The notes below the pieces were generated by a model. It was not told the origin of the DNA. It did no database searches and saw only the letters and a list, made by a program, of their open reading frames with translations. Positions 1-9,272 of a DNA stretch of 64,000 bases are shown piece after piece. Source of the stretch: Phytophthora quininea (taxonomy: Eukaryota > Oomycota > Peronosporomycetes > Peronosporales > Peronosporaceae); the NCBI GenBank assembly GCA_011947345.1, contig JAAVTG010000483.1, positions 1 to 64,000 on the forward strand, read 5' to 3'. Numbering within the stretch: the first letter of the stretch is position 1; the number at the start of each line of letters is the position of its first letter. Made by a program: the position numbers and the translations under genes.

Positions 1-1
1 C

Positions 2-631
2 AACTTATCCATCTGTGCGTTCTTCCGACAAATCCGACCGAATGTCGTGGGCATGTACGTCGCTGGGGTCATTGATCCAGTGGGCAACGAGCGGGTCACC
101 CGCTTGGTGGTGTCGAACATGGCCAACACCTTCTTCTCTCCGTTGAGGTATGCCCATTGCGGTCAGATGAAGAAGCTGTCGTGGTCATTAGAGCGGGCGT
201 ACGCAAAGTCCAAGACCATCGGGGCTCCGCACCCGGAAAGGATCTGCGTGTCGTGCAGGAAAGCTGTGTCTCGTCGGGTAGGGGACTTCAACAAGAGCAG
301 CAGCACATGCAGACTATGTTTTGGCAACCTCTGCAACACGTGCAAGCTTCAACGAAAGATGAGCTTCATAGGGGCCGATCTCCGTCTAACGCAGCGGAAA
401 GTTGCCTTCTGTGCAGTCTGCATGCACGAGGCGCTCAAGACAAGCGCGTTTGATGCTGCCAAGACTCGTCTGGGGTCTGATGCTCGCGATAGAAGCGGCC
501 CGACGATGGTCTCCAAGTTATCGCTGTATTCAGACTCTAGTACAGTCTCCTCGGAAGGTCCATCTGGAGTCCCGTCGTGGGTCTCATCGAGGGCCTCGAG
601 CAGGGTTTCCTACGGCTTCGTTATCTTTTAA
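2..631 (+). CDS. START/FYVE-like zinc-finger protein, C-terminal part (cut by window edge)
   Basis: The reading frame is open from base 2 and continues to TAA at 629-631, so the 5' half lies outside the window. The visible part aligns with the end of the START-like region of the downstream genes (NLSICAFFRQIRPN, then RYAHCGQMKKLSW) and with the complete cysteine module: ICVSC, CRLC, CNTC and CAVC, a divergent FYVE-like finger lacking the classical RRHHCR signature. The tail is Ser-rich. Proteins of this architecture are expected to bind lipids and membranes; the ligand is unknown. It is the first of six tandem same-strand paralogues. Two residues that are usually conserved differ (PVGNERVTR where the others have PGGDMIR), so it is the most divergent member of the array. 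Confidence 0.85.
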   Translation, partial: NLSICAFFRQIRPNVVGMYVAGVIDPVGNERVTRLVVSNMANTFFSPLRYAHCGQMKKLSWSLERAYAKSKTIGAPHPERICVSCRKAVSRRVGDFNKSSSTCRLCFGNLCNTCKLQRKMSFIGADLRLTQRKVAFCAVCMHEALKTSAFDAAKTRLGSDARDRSGPTMVSKLSLYSDSSTVSSEGPSGVPSWVSSRASSRVSYGFVIF

Positions 632-1007
632 AGGTATCAAATGCATTGTCTTGCCATCATACAACCGTGAACTGAGGTAGTTCTGGTCTGAGCTTGCACC
701 ATTGGCGTTAAACCACCTGGAAACTGACATGGAAAACATTTGTCGATTGTTTATAATAACACGAAGCAGACGTTCGACTCGTCCTCACTCACCTGAACTC
801 CATACCAGAACCCCCAATACCATGTGTATGTTTGAATGTGGCAGCGCAGTTGTATCCTCAGACTCGACGGCGGGATGGATCCGTCACGTGTTTAACAAAA
901 CTCGTCACGTCTGGTGGTTCTGGCGCAAGGGGAGACGCTTGAGAACAACAAGCCATTCCGCATTTCGCTCGATTCTTCGAAGTCTTTCGAAGTCGCTGGA
1001 CAGAGCA
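632..1007. other. Intergenic stretch between START genes 1 and 2
   Basis: This 376-base spacer contains no supported gene. Its only recognisable element is the initiator-like motif at 951-966, annotated separately. Confidence 0.6.
951..966 (+). promoter_or_regulatory. Oomycete initiator-like core promoter
   Basis: The sequence AGCCATTCCGCATTTC closely follows the oomycete 16-base core promoter GCTCATTYYNCAWTTT. It lies about 42 bases before the ATG at 1008. Similar motifs precede the neighbouring paralogues at nearly the same distance, which supports the chosen starts. Confidence 0.5.
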
Positions 1008-2205
1008 ATGGTAAAGGGGCGATTCACCGTAAACCCGTTCGACGAGCTGGCGCTCACTCCGTCCGACATCGACAATCTCCACGAAGTCTCGCAAGCCATA
1101 ATCGACAGCAACCTCTCGCGTTACGAAGACTTCCTGAATGTCGACAAAGGAAGAGTCGACCAAGCGCAGTGGAAGCTCGTCAAAAGCCGAGACAACGCGA
1201 GGGTTTACCAAGAGAAGACCGCCGGAGGTGGGCGTCACCAGGTGCCGCTTCCTCAAGCTTTGGGGTCGTCGTCGGACCTCCCGTCGCTGTTTTGCGTCGG
1301 CACAACGGTCGGTGACATGGAGGACATGATGTTCGGTGTGGTAAATCCGACCCTGGAGATTATGCGTATCAAGGCGTCATACGTGGACGATATCAGCGGG
1401 GCGGCTGTACTTGCCAACATTGTCGACCCGACCCTGGAGAACCCTTTACCTCGCTGGTCGTCAAGTGGATGGAGATGGATATTCCTCTCCAGTCTGTCGG
1501 TCTCGTCCGGAACCGCGACTACATCTACGTGGAAGCCACCGGCTTCGTCCACCTTTCCAGTGGAGAGAAGGTCGGCTATCACATTATGCACTCCGTCAAT
1601 TTCCCAGAGACCCACCAGCTGCCCAACCGAGTGCGTGCCAACTTGTCAATCTGCGGCTTCTTCGCCAGGTCCGACCAAACTGCTCTGAGATCTTTGTCAC
1701 CGGTCTAATGGACCCTGGTGGTGATATGATCCGCATGTTGGTGGTACCGACGATGGCCACGTCCTTCCTCTCGACGCTCAAGTACGCCCACTGCGGCCAG
1801 ATGAAGAAGCTGCAGTACATGCTGGAGAAGCGATACACCGAGGCTAAAGAGCTGGGCACGCCGAACCGAGAGCACATTTGTGTGACTTGCTCAACGCAAA
1901 TCACGAACCGAAGGATCGGCGACTTCGGCAAGTCAGACGCGACCTGCAGACTGTGCTTTGGCTACGTATGTGGCAACTGCAAGATTCAAAAGAAACTGAG
2001 TTTCGTCACTGCAGATTTGTTGCTGGCTCAGCGCAAGGTCACGTTCTGTGCCGTGTGTTTGAACGACGCGATCCGTGCACCTGCAGCGGATGCTGCGAGA
2101 GCACAGATTATCACTTTGGTTGGTGGTCTCTCCAAGAAACACTCGTACAATTTCGGCTCCGAGGCCAGCACGATTTCCGAGTACGCTTCTTCTTACGGTG
2201 GCTAG
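1008..2205 (+). pseudogene. START/FYVE-like protein gene with two single-base frameshifts
   Basis: The start MVKGRFTVNPF and the whole architecture match the intact genes at 3018 and 4593. Compared with the gene at 4593, one base is missing near 1445-1452, just after the VDPTLENP segment, and a second near 1670, just after SICGFF, so the protein is read in three successive frames. The final frame runs through the finger (ICVTC, CRLC, CGNC, CAVC) to TAG at 2203-2205. An intron cannot explain losses of one base. Either this is a young pseudogene or the assembly contains two consensus errors. Without the breaks it would encode about 399 residues, the usual length for this array. Confidence 0.8.
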
Positions 2206-2518
2206 TTAAGTGTAGGGACAGACTTGAGTTATTGCGTGAGGGAAATCCGACGTTTTCTTTTGTTTTCTTTAAAACAAAAGTTTTGCCTAGTCGAAGTGCA
2301 TAACGCTAGACCTAAATGTTGGAAAGCAGAAATCGACCCTGTGCGTGGATGGGAACAGCAAAGCTCTAGCAAAAACCTGTTGCTAGCGCGTTTACTCACA
2401 TTAGAGAGATAAGAATGACTTGAAGCAGATGCCAACATCTACGGATCGAGAGAAATTGAATTAATTCAGTAGAAATATACTGTTTTCTCCACGCCGTTGC
2501 GTCAAGCCAGTAGATCAT

Positions 2519-2662
2519 CGCGGCGTTTGCACCGCCTGCCTTACTTCGCTCGTGGCGAGCAAGGATCCCGCGCGGATTAGATAGAACCTACTACTTAACG
2601 GCTTGCATCCGGCCTTCGCACCGTCCCCTGACAGACCTCCGCTGCGCGCTCAAAGGCCTCAA
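2519..2662 (+). repeat. Dispersed repeat related to block N at 48.9 kb and 54.1 kb
   Basis: This segment resembles 48870-49023 and the reverse strand of about 54027-54180. The copies share CGGCGTTTGC, ACTTCGCTCGTGGCG, GGATTAGATA-like sequence, GCATCCGGCC, GACCTCCGCTGC and AAGGCCTCAA in the same order, with small gaps. No coding potential is apparent. The element type is unknown. It shows that the block duplicated in the palindrome also exists elsewhere in this genome. Confidence 0.65.
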
Positions 2663-2962
2663 AGTGCAATGTCTATGTAGTCCCAGTAATATGTGCATGA
2701 AAGTAGATATCTACTGGATTACTTTATGTTTGGCCAGAAGTTAAGCAAATGATGCGTCTTATCATCAGCTCGGCTCAGCCTGCCTCTCTGGCACTCGCGC
2801 CGAGCTTTTCCAGCTGGGTCGATTAGCTGAGGCAATACTTGACGCGTTGACAAGCACGACCGCGTCAGCTGGAATGGACGCGGTTGCGAAAGGCAGAGAA
2901 CGCGAACGTCTCCCATGTCGTCCCCACATGCAGCAACCTCCAGCGATGAACGGTACACGACA

Positions 2963-2980
2963 GCTCATTCTCATTTTCAC
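2963..2980 (+). promoter_or_regulatory. Oomycete initiator-like core promoter
   Basis: GCTCATTCTCATTTTCAC matches the oomycete core consensus except for one missing spacer base. It lies 38-55 bases before the ATG at 3018. Confidence 0.55.
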
Positions 2981-3017
2981 TTTCACCGTAACACAACACG
3001 GTCATCACCAACCAGCC

Positions 3018-4208
3018 ATGGTAAAAGGCCGTTTCACCATCAACCCGTTCCCGGACCTGAAGTTATCTCCTTCCGACACTGACAACCTGCACGAGATCGC
3101 CGGCTCCATCCTCGAGTCGAATATGCAGCGGTACGATGCGTTCCTCACCAAAGAGAACAAGAAGATCGACCCGGAGCAGTGGAAGGTGCTCAAGACCAAG
3201 GAAAACTCCACCGTCTACACGGCTCGCCACCACGATGTGTACCGCACCGGATCACACGAGAACAAGTCGTCCAATGGCCTCCCGTCGCTTTTAAGTCTTG
3301 GCACGATGGTCGGCGCGCTAGACGACATGATGTTTGGCGTTGTCAACCCGACCTTGGAAACCATGCGCATCAAAGCTTCCTACGTCGACGACCTTAGCGG
3401 TGCTGCCGTTCTAGCCAACCTTGAAGACCCCACACCAAATGACCCGTTCCGGTCGTTGGTAGTCAAATGGATGGAGCTTGATATCCCGCTACACAGCACC
3501 AGTCTCGTCAAGAACCGCGACTACGTCTACGTGGAGGCTACTGGCATGGAGACGATGCCGAACGGCGAGCGCGTCGGTTACCACGTCCTTCACTCCGTCA
3601 ACTTCCCACAGACCGGCGAGCTGCCAGGCCGCGTCCGAGCCAACATGTCCATCTGCGGACTGTTCCGACAAGTACGACCCAATGCTATCGAGGTCTTCGT
3701 GACCGGCCTAGTGGACCCTGGTGGTGACATGATTCGAGTGCTTGTGGTGCCGAGTATTGCGTCGGTGTTCCTGTCCACTCTCAAGTACGCGCACTGCGGT
3801 CAGATGAAGAAGTTGGCGTGGATGCTGGAGAAGCGCTACTCAGAGGCCAAGGAGCTTGGCACTCCCAACCGAGAGCACATTTGCGTCACATGCTCAGCTC
3901 CGATCACCAACCGAAAGATCGGAGACTTTGGCAAGAGTAGCAGCTCATGCAAACTTTGCTTTGGGTTCCTTTGCCACAACTGCAAGATCGAAAGGAAGCT
4001 GAGCTTCGTGACGGCGGATCTGCTGCTGGCCCAGAGGAAGGTCGCATTTTGCGCAGTATGCATGAACGACGCCGTTAAGGAGAACGCGACGGCGGCAGCT
4101 CGAGCTCAGCTCGTTGCTGCCGGCAGTGGTGTCGTGAAAAGCCACCAGAACTATTCAGCCGCATCGGATGCGACGACGATCTCGGGCTATTCGTCCTCGC
4201 AAGGGTAA
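3018..4208 (+). CDS. START-like domain / FYVE-like zinc-finger protein
   Basis: Intact 396-residue protein. The ATG at 3018 was preferred over the longer upstream reading because MVKGRF is the shared start of the array and an initiator lies just before it. Residues of about 20-270 form the START-like region, with conserved ASYVDDLSGAAVL, LVVKWMELDIPL, RDYVYVEATG, GYHVLHSVNFP and YAHCGQMKKLAW. Residues of about 288-346 hold the paired cysteines ICVTC, CKLC, CHNC and CAVC, a FYVE-like finger without the basic RRHHCR motif. The Ser/Thr-rich tail is short. The predicted role is binding of a membrane lipid; no enzymatic residues are recognised. It sits in a same-direction tandem array with similar spacing on both sides. 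Confidence 0.88.
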   Translation: MVKGRFTINPFPDLKLSPSDTDNLHEIAGSILESNMQRYDAFLTKENKKIDPEQWKVLKTKENSTVYTARHHDVYRTGSHENKSSNGLPSLLSLGTMVGALDDMMFGVVNPTLETMRIKASYVDDLSGAAVLANLEDPTPNDPFRSLVVKWMELDIPLHSTSLVKNRDYVYVEATGMETMPNGERVGYHVLHSVNFPQTGELPGRVRANMSICGLFRQVRPNAIEVFVTGLVDPGGDMIRVLVVPSIASVFLSTLKYAHCGQMKKLAWMLEKRYSEAKELGTPNREHICVTCSAPITNRKIGDFGKSSSSCKLCFGFLCHNCKIERKLSFVTADLLLAQRKVAFCAVCMNDAVKENATAAARAQLVAAGSGVVKSHQNYSAASDATTISGYSSSQG

Positions 4209-4592
4209 ATGAAGCAAAAGCTGTAGATGTAGTGGCGTTGGTGTTGCCTGCGTAATGATGCGTTGCGTCGTGAATCGGTTTCGATTGTCTTGGAAAGCTA
4301 TTCCACACTTTTCTTGTTTTGTTTTGTTTCTGGTCGGGAAAGTCTTACCGGATCATGCGTCTCGGTTGCGGCAGCAGATAGCTGAACTTGTCGTGCTTAA
4401 CATCTTCGACAGCTGTGCCGAAGATGTTTGACCCGAGCCACATGGAGACTCTCCATGTTCAGGCACGCTAGCGATTTTCAGAGCTCTTCGTCCTCGCGTG
4501 CCTATCGGTACAGTCGAAATGGCAGCTGGATCATCAACTGCGGCAAAGCTATTGAAGCTCGGTCATTTATCCTTTTGCGCTTCACATCGACC
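4209..4592. other. Intergenic spacer in START array
   Basis: This 384-base stretch has no supported gene. A weak initiator-like GGTCATTTATCC occurs at about 4561, 32 bases before the next ATG. Confidence 0.5.
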
Positions 4593-5783
4593 ATGGTCAA
4601 GGGCCGGTTCACCGTGAATCCGTTCAACGAGCTGGCGTTGACCCCTTCGGACACCGCCGACTTGCAGAACCTCGCCAGCTCGATTCTTGACGCCAATCTG
4701 TCTCGGTATGAAGACTTTCTGTTCAAGGAGCACGGCAAAGTCAACAACGACATGTGGAAGCTCGTCAAGAGTCGAGATAGCACCAAGGTCTACTGCGAGA
4801 AGAACCACGGAGCCAACCACGTCGGGCCTCAAGTCCCTCAGTTACCAAGTGGATCATCAGACGTCCCGTCGCTTCTCGCCTACGGAACCGCTATCGGTGA
4901 CATGGAGGACATGATGTTTGGTGTGGTGAACCCCACGCTGGAAATCATGCGCATCAAGGCGTCCTACGTCGACGATCTCAGCGGAGCTGCAGTGCTGGCC
5001 AACATCGTCGACCCGACCCTCGAGAACCCTTTCAACTCGCTGGTCGTCAAGTGGATGGAGCTCGATATCCCGCTGCACTCGACGAGTCTGGTCAAAAACC
5101 GCGACTACATCTACGTGGAAGCCACCGGCGTCGTTCAGCTCTCGAACGGGGAGAAGGTCGGCTACCACATCCTGCACTCGGTCAACTTCCCAGAGACCCA
5201 CGACCTACCCGGTCGTGTTCGCGCCAATCTGTCGATCTGTGGCCTCTTCAGGCAAGTGCGGCCCAATGCGAGCGAAATCTACGTCACTGGCCTCATCGAC
5301 CCGGGTGGTGATATCATCCGCATGCTGGTGGTTCCCAACATGGCAACGGCCTTCCTATCGACGCTGAAGTACGCACACTGCGGCCAGATGAAGAAGTTGG
5401 CGTGGATGCTCGAGAAGCGCTACAAGGAAGCCAAAGAGCTCGGCACGCCGAATCGGGAGCTCGTTTGCGTCACTTGCTCGTGTCCGATCACGAACCGCAA
5501 GATTGGTGACTTCGGAAAGAGCAACAGCACGTGCAAACTGTGCTTTGGACACGTGTGCCACACATGCAAGATCCAGAAGAAGCTGAGCTTCGTGACGGCG
5601 GATCTACTGCTCGCCCAACGGAAAGTCACCTTCTGCGCAGTTTGCGTCACCGAAGCGATGAAAGCTCCTGCTTCGGAAGCTGCTCGAGCTCAGATCTTGG
5701 CTACTGGTGGAGGCTCCAAGAGCATGCCCTACCCGTCATACGCGTCCACAACCAGCTCGGTCTCGGACCACAGTTTTAGCTAA
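4593..5783 (+). CDS. START-like domain / FYVE-like zinc-finger protein
   Basis: Intact 396-residue paralogue beginning MVKGRFTVNPFNELALT and ending at TAA 5781-5783. It is the closest intact relative of the frameshifted gene at 1008, sharing the AIGDMEDMMFGVVNPTLEIMR and ANIVDPTLENP segments, and so serves as the reference for locating those breaks. The START-like region covers about residues 20-270. The cysteine module LVCVTC, CKLC, CHTC and CAVC lies at about 288-346. The tail is Ser/Thr-rich. The longer reading upstream of 4593 is not conserved among paralogues. Function is inferred from the family only: lipid or membrane binding. Confidence 0.88.
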   Translation: MVKGRFTVNPFNELALTPSDTADLQNLASSILDANLSRYEDFLFKEHGKVNNDMWKLVKSRDSTKVYCEKNHGANHVGPQVPQLPSGSSDVPSLLAYGTAIGDMEDMMFGVVNPTLEIMRIKASYVDDLSGAAVLANIVDPTLENPFNSLVVKWMELDIPLHSTSLVKNRDYIYVEATGVVQLSNGEKVGYHILHSVNFPETHDLPGRVRANLSICGLFRQVRPNASEIYVTGLIDPGGDIIRMLVVPNMATAFLSTLKYAHCGQMKKLAWMLEKRYKEAKELGTPNRELVCVTCSCPITNRKIGDFGKSNSTCKLCFGHVCHTCKIQKKLSFVTADLLLAQRKVTFCAVCVTEAMKAPASEAARAQILATGGGSKSMPYPSYASTTSSVSDHSFS

Positions 5784-6234
5784 GCTTTCCTGGTGGGTAT
5801 CAAGTAGCGTCCTCGCTTACTAGCGAGGATCGTAATGTCAATCCAAAGTGTTTCTTTCTTCAAATGCAAGAATTTATTTTTCCCTTGAAGATGTCGATTG
5901 TCCACGGGGTCATGGCGTCAAGTTGCAGCCATGCATCAAGACTCGATTGCGCTGAATAACGAGCAATAAACGCAATGTACGATAAGATTTTGCGAATGAT
6001 CCAATTTCCACGTGGTAAGATGAAGGCCAAGGCACCATTATGGCCAAGCTTTCGGGGTTTCTCACTCTTATCTTCTTAGCCGGATGGTAGCCTCATTTCA
6101 TAAGGCATACGAGGCACGTCTTCGTCACGGAGACTGCTATTAGTATCGACTCTACTAACACTTCCTCGGTCATTCTCGCATTAACTCGCTTGTACCAGCA
6201 ATCCCAGTCACCCCGGGACGAAGCTTCCCTGACC
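5784..6234. other. Intergenic spacer in START array
   Basis: This 451-base stretch has no supported gene apart from an initiator-like sequence near 6168-6184. Confidence 0.5.
6168..6184 (+). promoter_or_regulatory. Initiator-like core promoter
   Basis: GGTCATTCTCGCATTAA contains the TCATTCT initiator core and a CATTAA block. It lies about 50-67 bases before the ATG at 6235. Confidence 0.45.
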
Positions 6235-7419
6235 ATGGTTAAAGAACGCTTCACTGTCAACCCGTTCCCGGACTTAAACCTCTCGCCCGATGAGCGTCAA
6301 AACCTCAAGGATCTGGCCAACAACCTGATCATGACCAACCTCGGCCACTACAACGACTTTGTCGCTGGTAATCGGATTGTCGACAAGCGTCGTTGGAAGC
6401 CCATCAAGACGCGAGAGCAGCTGCAAGTCTACTCGGAGCGTCAAGAAGCGACTCGCTCAGCTGCCAGTGGCTACCAACTCTCAGGGTCGGGCCTTCCCAT
6501 GATCCTGATGGTCGGGCCCAAGGAAGGAAGACTCGACGACCTCATCTACGGCGTCATGAGCAAAGACCTTGAAGCCATGCGCATCAATTCGTCGTACTGC
6601 GATCAATGGAGCGGTGCTGCCGTCCTCGACCCCATCATCGAACCGACACTCGAGGACCCGCTTCAAACGCTCATCGTCAAGTGGGTCGAGAACGACCTGC
6701 CGCTTTCGTCCGCCGGTCTCGTCAAGAACCGCGATTACGTGTTCCTCGAAGGCACGGGCTTCGTCACCGATGCCAACGGCGAGCGACTAGGCTACCACTT
6801 GCTGCACTCGGTCAACTTCCCACAGACCCACGAGCTGCCCAACCGAGTCCGCGGCAACATCGCCATCATCGGTCTGTGGCGTCAAACCGGACCCAACACG
6901 ATGGAGATTTACGCGACCGGCATCTTCGACCCTTGCGGTGACATGATCCGCATGCTGGTGGTCCCCGGTATGGCGTCGGTGTTCTTGTCGAGTGTGAAGT
7001 ATGCGTACTGCGGTCAGATGAAGAAGCTGGGGTTCATGCTGGACAAGGCGTATGCCGAATCCAAGCAACACGGTGCTCCTAACAAGAAGAACGTGTGTGT
7101 CACCTGCAACTCGGCAGTGTCGGCGCGTCGCTTGGGCGACTTCGGAAAGCCGAAGAAGACGTGCAAGCTGTGCTTCGCCCACGTTTGCCACGGCTGCAAG
7201 GTGGTTCGGAAGATGAGCTTCGTAGACTCGGATCTGTCGCTGCAGCAGCGGAAAGTTACATTTTGCGGAGGCTGTGTGCGGTCCGTGGAGAATATGAACG
7301 CGTCTGACTGCGCTCGTATGCAGCTACTGACGACGCACAAGGGCGTGGGCGTCAACCACTCAAGTGTTGCCACTAGCTCGACCGTTAGCGGCGACTACGG
7401 CAGTGAGATTTCAACGTAG
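6235..7419 (+). CDS. START-like domain / FYVE-like zinc-finger protein (gene-conversion partner of 7925-9130)
   Basis: Intact 394-residue protein starting MVKERFTVNPFPDLNLS. With the next gene it forms a second subgroup in the array, sharing LKDLANNLIMTNLGHYNDFV and SGSGLPMILMVGPKEG. The START-like core includes YCDQWSGAAVL, LIVKWVENDLPL and RDYVFLEGTG. The finger cysteines are VCVTC, CKLC, CHGC and CGGC. The finger starts NSAVSARRLGDFGKPKKTC and differs strongly from that of the next gene, although the preceding 500 bases are almost identical. The role is probably lipid-dependent membrane association; the ligand is unknown. Confidence 0.88.
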   Translation: MVKERFTVNPFPDLNLSPDERQNLKDLANNLIMTNLGHYNDFVAGNRIVDKRRWKPIKTREQLQVYSERQEATRSAASGYQLSGSGLPMILMVGPKEGRLDDLIYGVMSKDLEAMRINSSYCDQWSGAAVLDPIIEPTLEDPLQTLIVKWVENDLPLSSAGLVKNRDYVFLEGTGFVTDANGERLGYHLLHSVNFPQTHELPNRVRGNIAIIGLWRQTGPNTMEIYATGIFDPCGDMIRMLVVPGMASVFLSSVKYAYCGQMKKLGFMLDKAYAESKQHGAPNKKNVCVTCNSAVSARRLGDFGKPKKTCKLCFAHVCHGCKVVRKMSFVDSDLSLQQRKVTFCGGCVRSVENMNASDCARMQLLTTHKGVGVNHSSVATSSTVSGDYGSEIST

Positions 7420-7924
7420 CAGGAGGCCATTTCGTAGCGGTTGTTGCCTGTACGACAGGTCCTTAACGTGTATAATATTTTGTTCTGCTTCTACTCGCAT
7501 CCATTTGTTTTGATGTTGAATGCTAGGCCACTTCGCTTTGATAAGAACAATATCTTCAAGATACTTTTCCTCTGTGACTCAAAAGATTGAACATTGGTGG
7601 TTGTACCTGCCCGCACGTGTTGCTGCAAGCTCACCAAGAATAAGACGTGTTAGGTAGCGGTCATCAAATGAAGAAACAAGATCATAAGACTTCGAGGAGT
7701 TTCAAGTTCCAATTTCACCATCCACACAGCTGATAAGACCAATTTCATATGGTGACACACATCGCCGCAGCTCTTATCTCCTTGCCCTAGCAATTGCCTC
7801 TAGTCGTAGTAACACGAAATATGTTTGATTGGCTTCCGCTGCCATGGTATCTCCACAGCTCATTTCCACTCCAGCGCCCCGGAATCAACTTCCTCCAGCC
7901 TCTTTAGTTTATCTCTAAGCTACC
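7420..7924. other. Intergenic spacer in START array
   Basis: This 505-base AT-richer stretch has no supported gene apart from the initiator-like motif at 7858-7873. Confidence 0.5.
7858..7873 (+). promoter_or_regulatory. Oomycete initiator-like core promoter
   Basis: GCTCATTTCCACTCCA has a perfect GCTCATTYY core. It is 52-67 bases before the ATG at 7925, a position similar to that in the sister genes. Confidence 0.5.
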
Positions 7925-9130
7925 ATGGTCAAGGGACGATTCACCGTCAACCCGTTCCCGGACCTGAACCTCTCGCACGAAGAGCGACAGCAGCTCAAGG
8001 ACCTGGCCAACAACCTGATCATGACCAACCTCGGCCACTACAATGACTTTGTTGCCGGCAAGCGCGTCGTCGACAAGCGTCGCTGGAAACAGATCAAGAC
8101 GCGAGAGCAGCTGCAAGTGTTCTCGGAGCGACCTGAAGCTGCCCGTGCCACTGGAAACTCGAGTTCATACCACCTATCCGGATCGGGACTTCCCATGATC
8201 TTAATGGTGGGGCCCAAGGAAGGAAAGCTCGACGATCTTATCTACGGCGTCATGAGTGAAGACTTGGAGGCGATGCGTGTCAACGCGTCGTACTGCGATC
8301 AATGGAGCGGTGCCGCCGTCCTCGACCCCATCATCGAACCGACACTCGAGGACCCGCTTCAAACGCTCATCGTCAAGTGGGTCGAGAACGACCTGCCACT
8401 TTCGTCCGCCGGTCTCGTCAAGAACCGCGATTACGTGTTCCTCGAAGGCACGGGCTTCGTCACCGACGCCAACGGCGAGCGACTGGGCTACCACTTGCTG
8501 CACTCGGTCAACTTCCCACAGACCCACGAGCTGCCCAACCGAGTCCGCGGCAACATCGCCATCATCGGTCTGTGGCGTCAAACCGGACCCAACACGATGG
8601 AGATTTATGCGACCGGCATCTTCGACCCTTGCGGTGACATGATCCGCATGCTGGTGGTCCCCGGTATGGCGTCGGTGTTCTTGTCGAGTGTGAAGTATGC
8701 GTACTGCGGTCAGATGAAGAAGCTGGGGTTCATGCTGGACAAGGCATATGCCGAATCCAAGCAACACGGTGCTCCCAACAAGAAGAACGTGTGCGTCACG
8801 TGTTCGTCGCCAATTACCCGCCGACTGGGAGACTTTGCCAAGAGCAACAGCACCTGCAAGTTGTGCTTCGGCCACGTGTGCCACGCCTGCAAGATCGTCC
8901 GAAAGCTGAGCTTCGTCGACCCTGACTTGTTGCTGGCTCAGCGCAAGGTGACGTTCTGTTCGTCCTGCATTGGCTCGGTGACGAGTATGAATGCGTCGGA
9001 TATCTCTCGTGCGAGATTGCTGGCCAAGGGCAAGGGCGTTGATGGCGCTCTCAACCACTCGAGTTTGGAGACAGGTTCGACATTGAGCGGCGGTGACTAC
9101 AACAGCGAGTTCTCTTATGTTGGAAACTAG
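7925..9130 (+). CDS. START-like domain / FYVE-like zinc-finger protein
   Basis: Intact 401-residue protein, ATG at 7925 to TAG at 9128-9130, last member of the tandem array. The N-terminus MVKGRFTVNPFPDLNLSHEE and the START-like core match the gene at 6235. The stretch 8295-8796 is almost identical to it, with only third-position differences seen, whereas the flanks diverge. The finger cysteines are VCVTC, CKLC, CHAC and CSSC. The C-terminal tail is rich in Ser, Gly and Asn. The inferred role is lipid binding. No catalytic motif, signal peptide or membrane segment is evident. Confidence 0.88.
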   Translation: MVKGRFTVNPFPDLNLSHEERQQLKDLANNLIMTNLGHYNDFVAGKRVVDKRRWKQIKTREQLQVFSERPEAARATGNSSSYHLSGSGLPMILMVGPKEGKLDDLIYGVMSEDLEAMRVNASYCDQWSGAAVLDPIIEPTLEDPLQTLIVKWVENDLPLSSAGLVKNRDYVFLEGTGFVTDANGERLGYHLLHSVNFPQTHELPNRVRGNIAIIGLWRQTGPNTMEIYATGIFDPCGDMIRMLVVPGMASVFLSSVKYAYCGQMKKLGFMLDKAYAESKQHGAPNKKNVCVTCSSPITRRLGDFAKSNSTCKLCFGHVCHACKIVRKLSFVDPDLLLAQRKVTFCSSCIGSVTSMNASDISRARLLAKGKGVDGALNHSSLETGSTLSGGDYNSEFSYVGN

Positions 9131-9272
9131 GCCATCGATCATGAAGTCCTCGGGTCGAACGAGGACAACTACAATTTGCATTGATAGTTGGTTTAATATT
9201 GCACAATAGCACAGATCATTTTCGCTGTTACGAGCTTCTGCACGAGTGTGAAATAGCTTCTAGAGTGTCTAG

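Larger units (their letters stand above)
2206..3017. other. Intergenic region with a dispersed repeat and a promoter
   Basis: This 812-base gap lies between START genes 2 and 3. It holds the repeat at 2519-2662 and the initiator at 2963-2980. No further gene is supported. Confidence 0.6.

Noticed and set aside
8201..9181. 326-codon open frame on the minus strand
   Set aside because: It is the antisense of the well-supported START gene at 7925-9130, and long antisense frames also occur opposite the sister gene; codon structure explains them.
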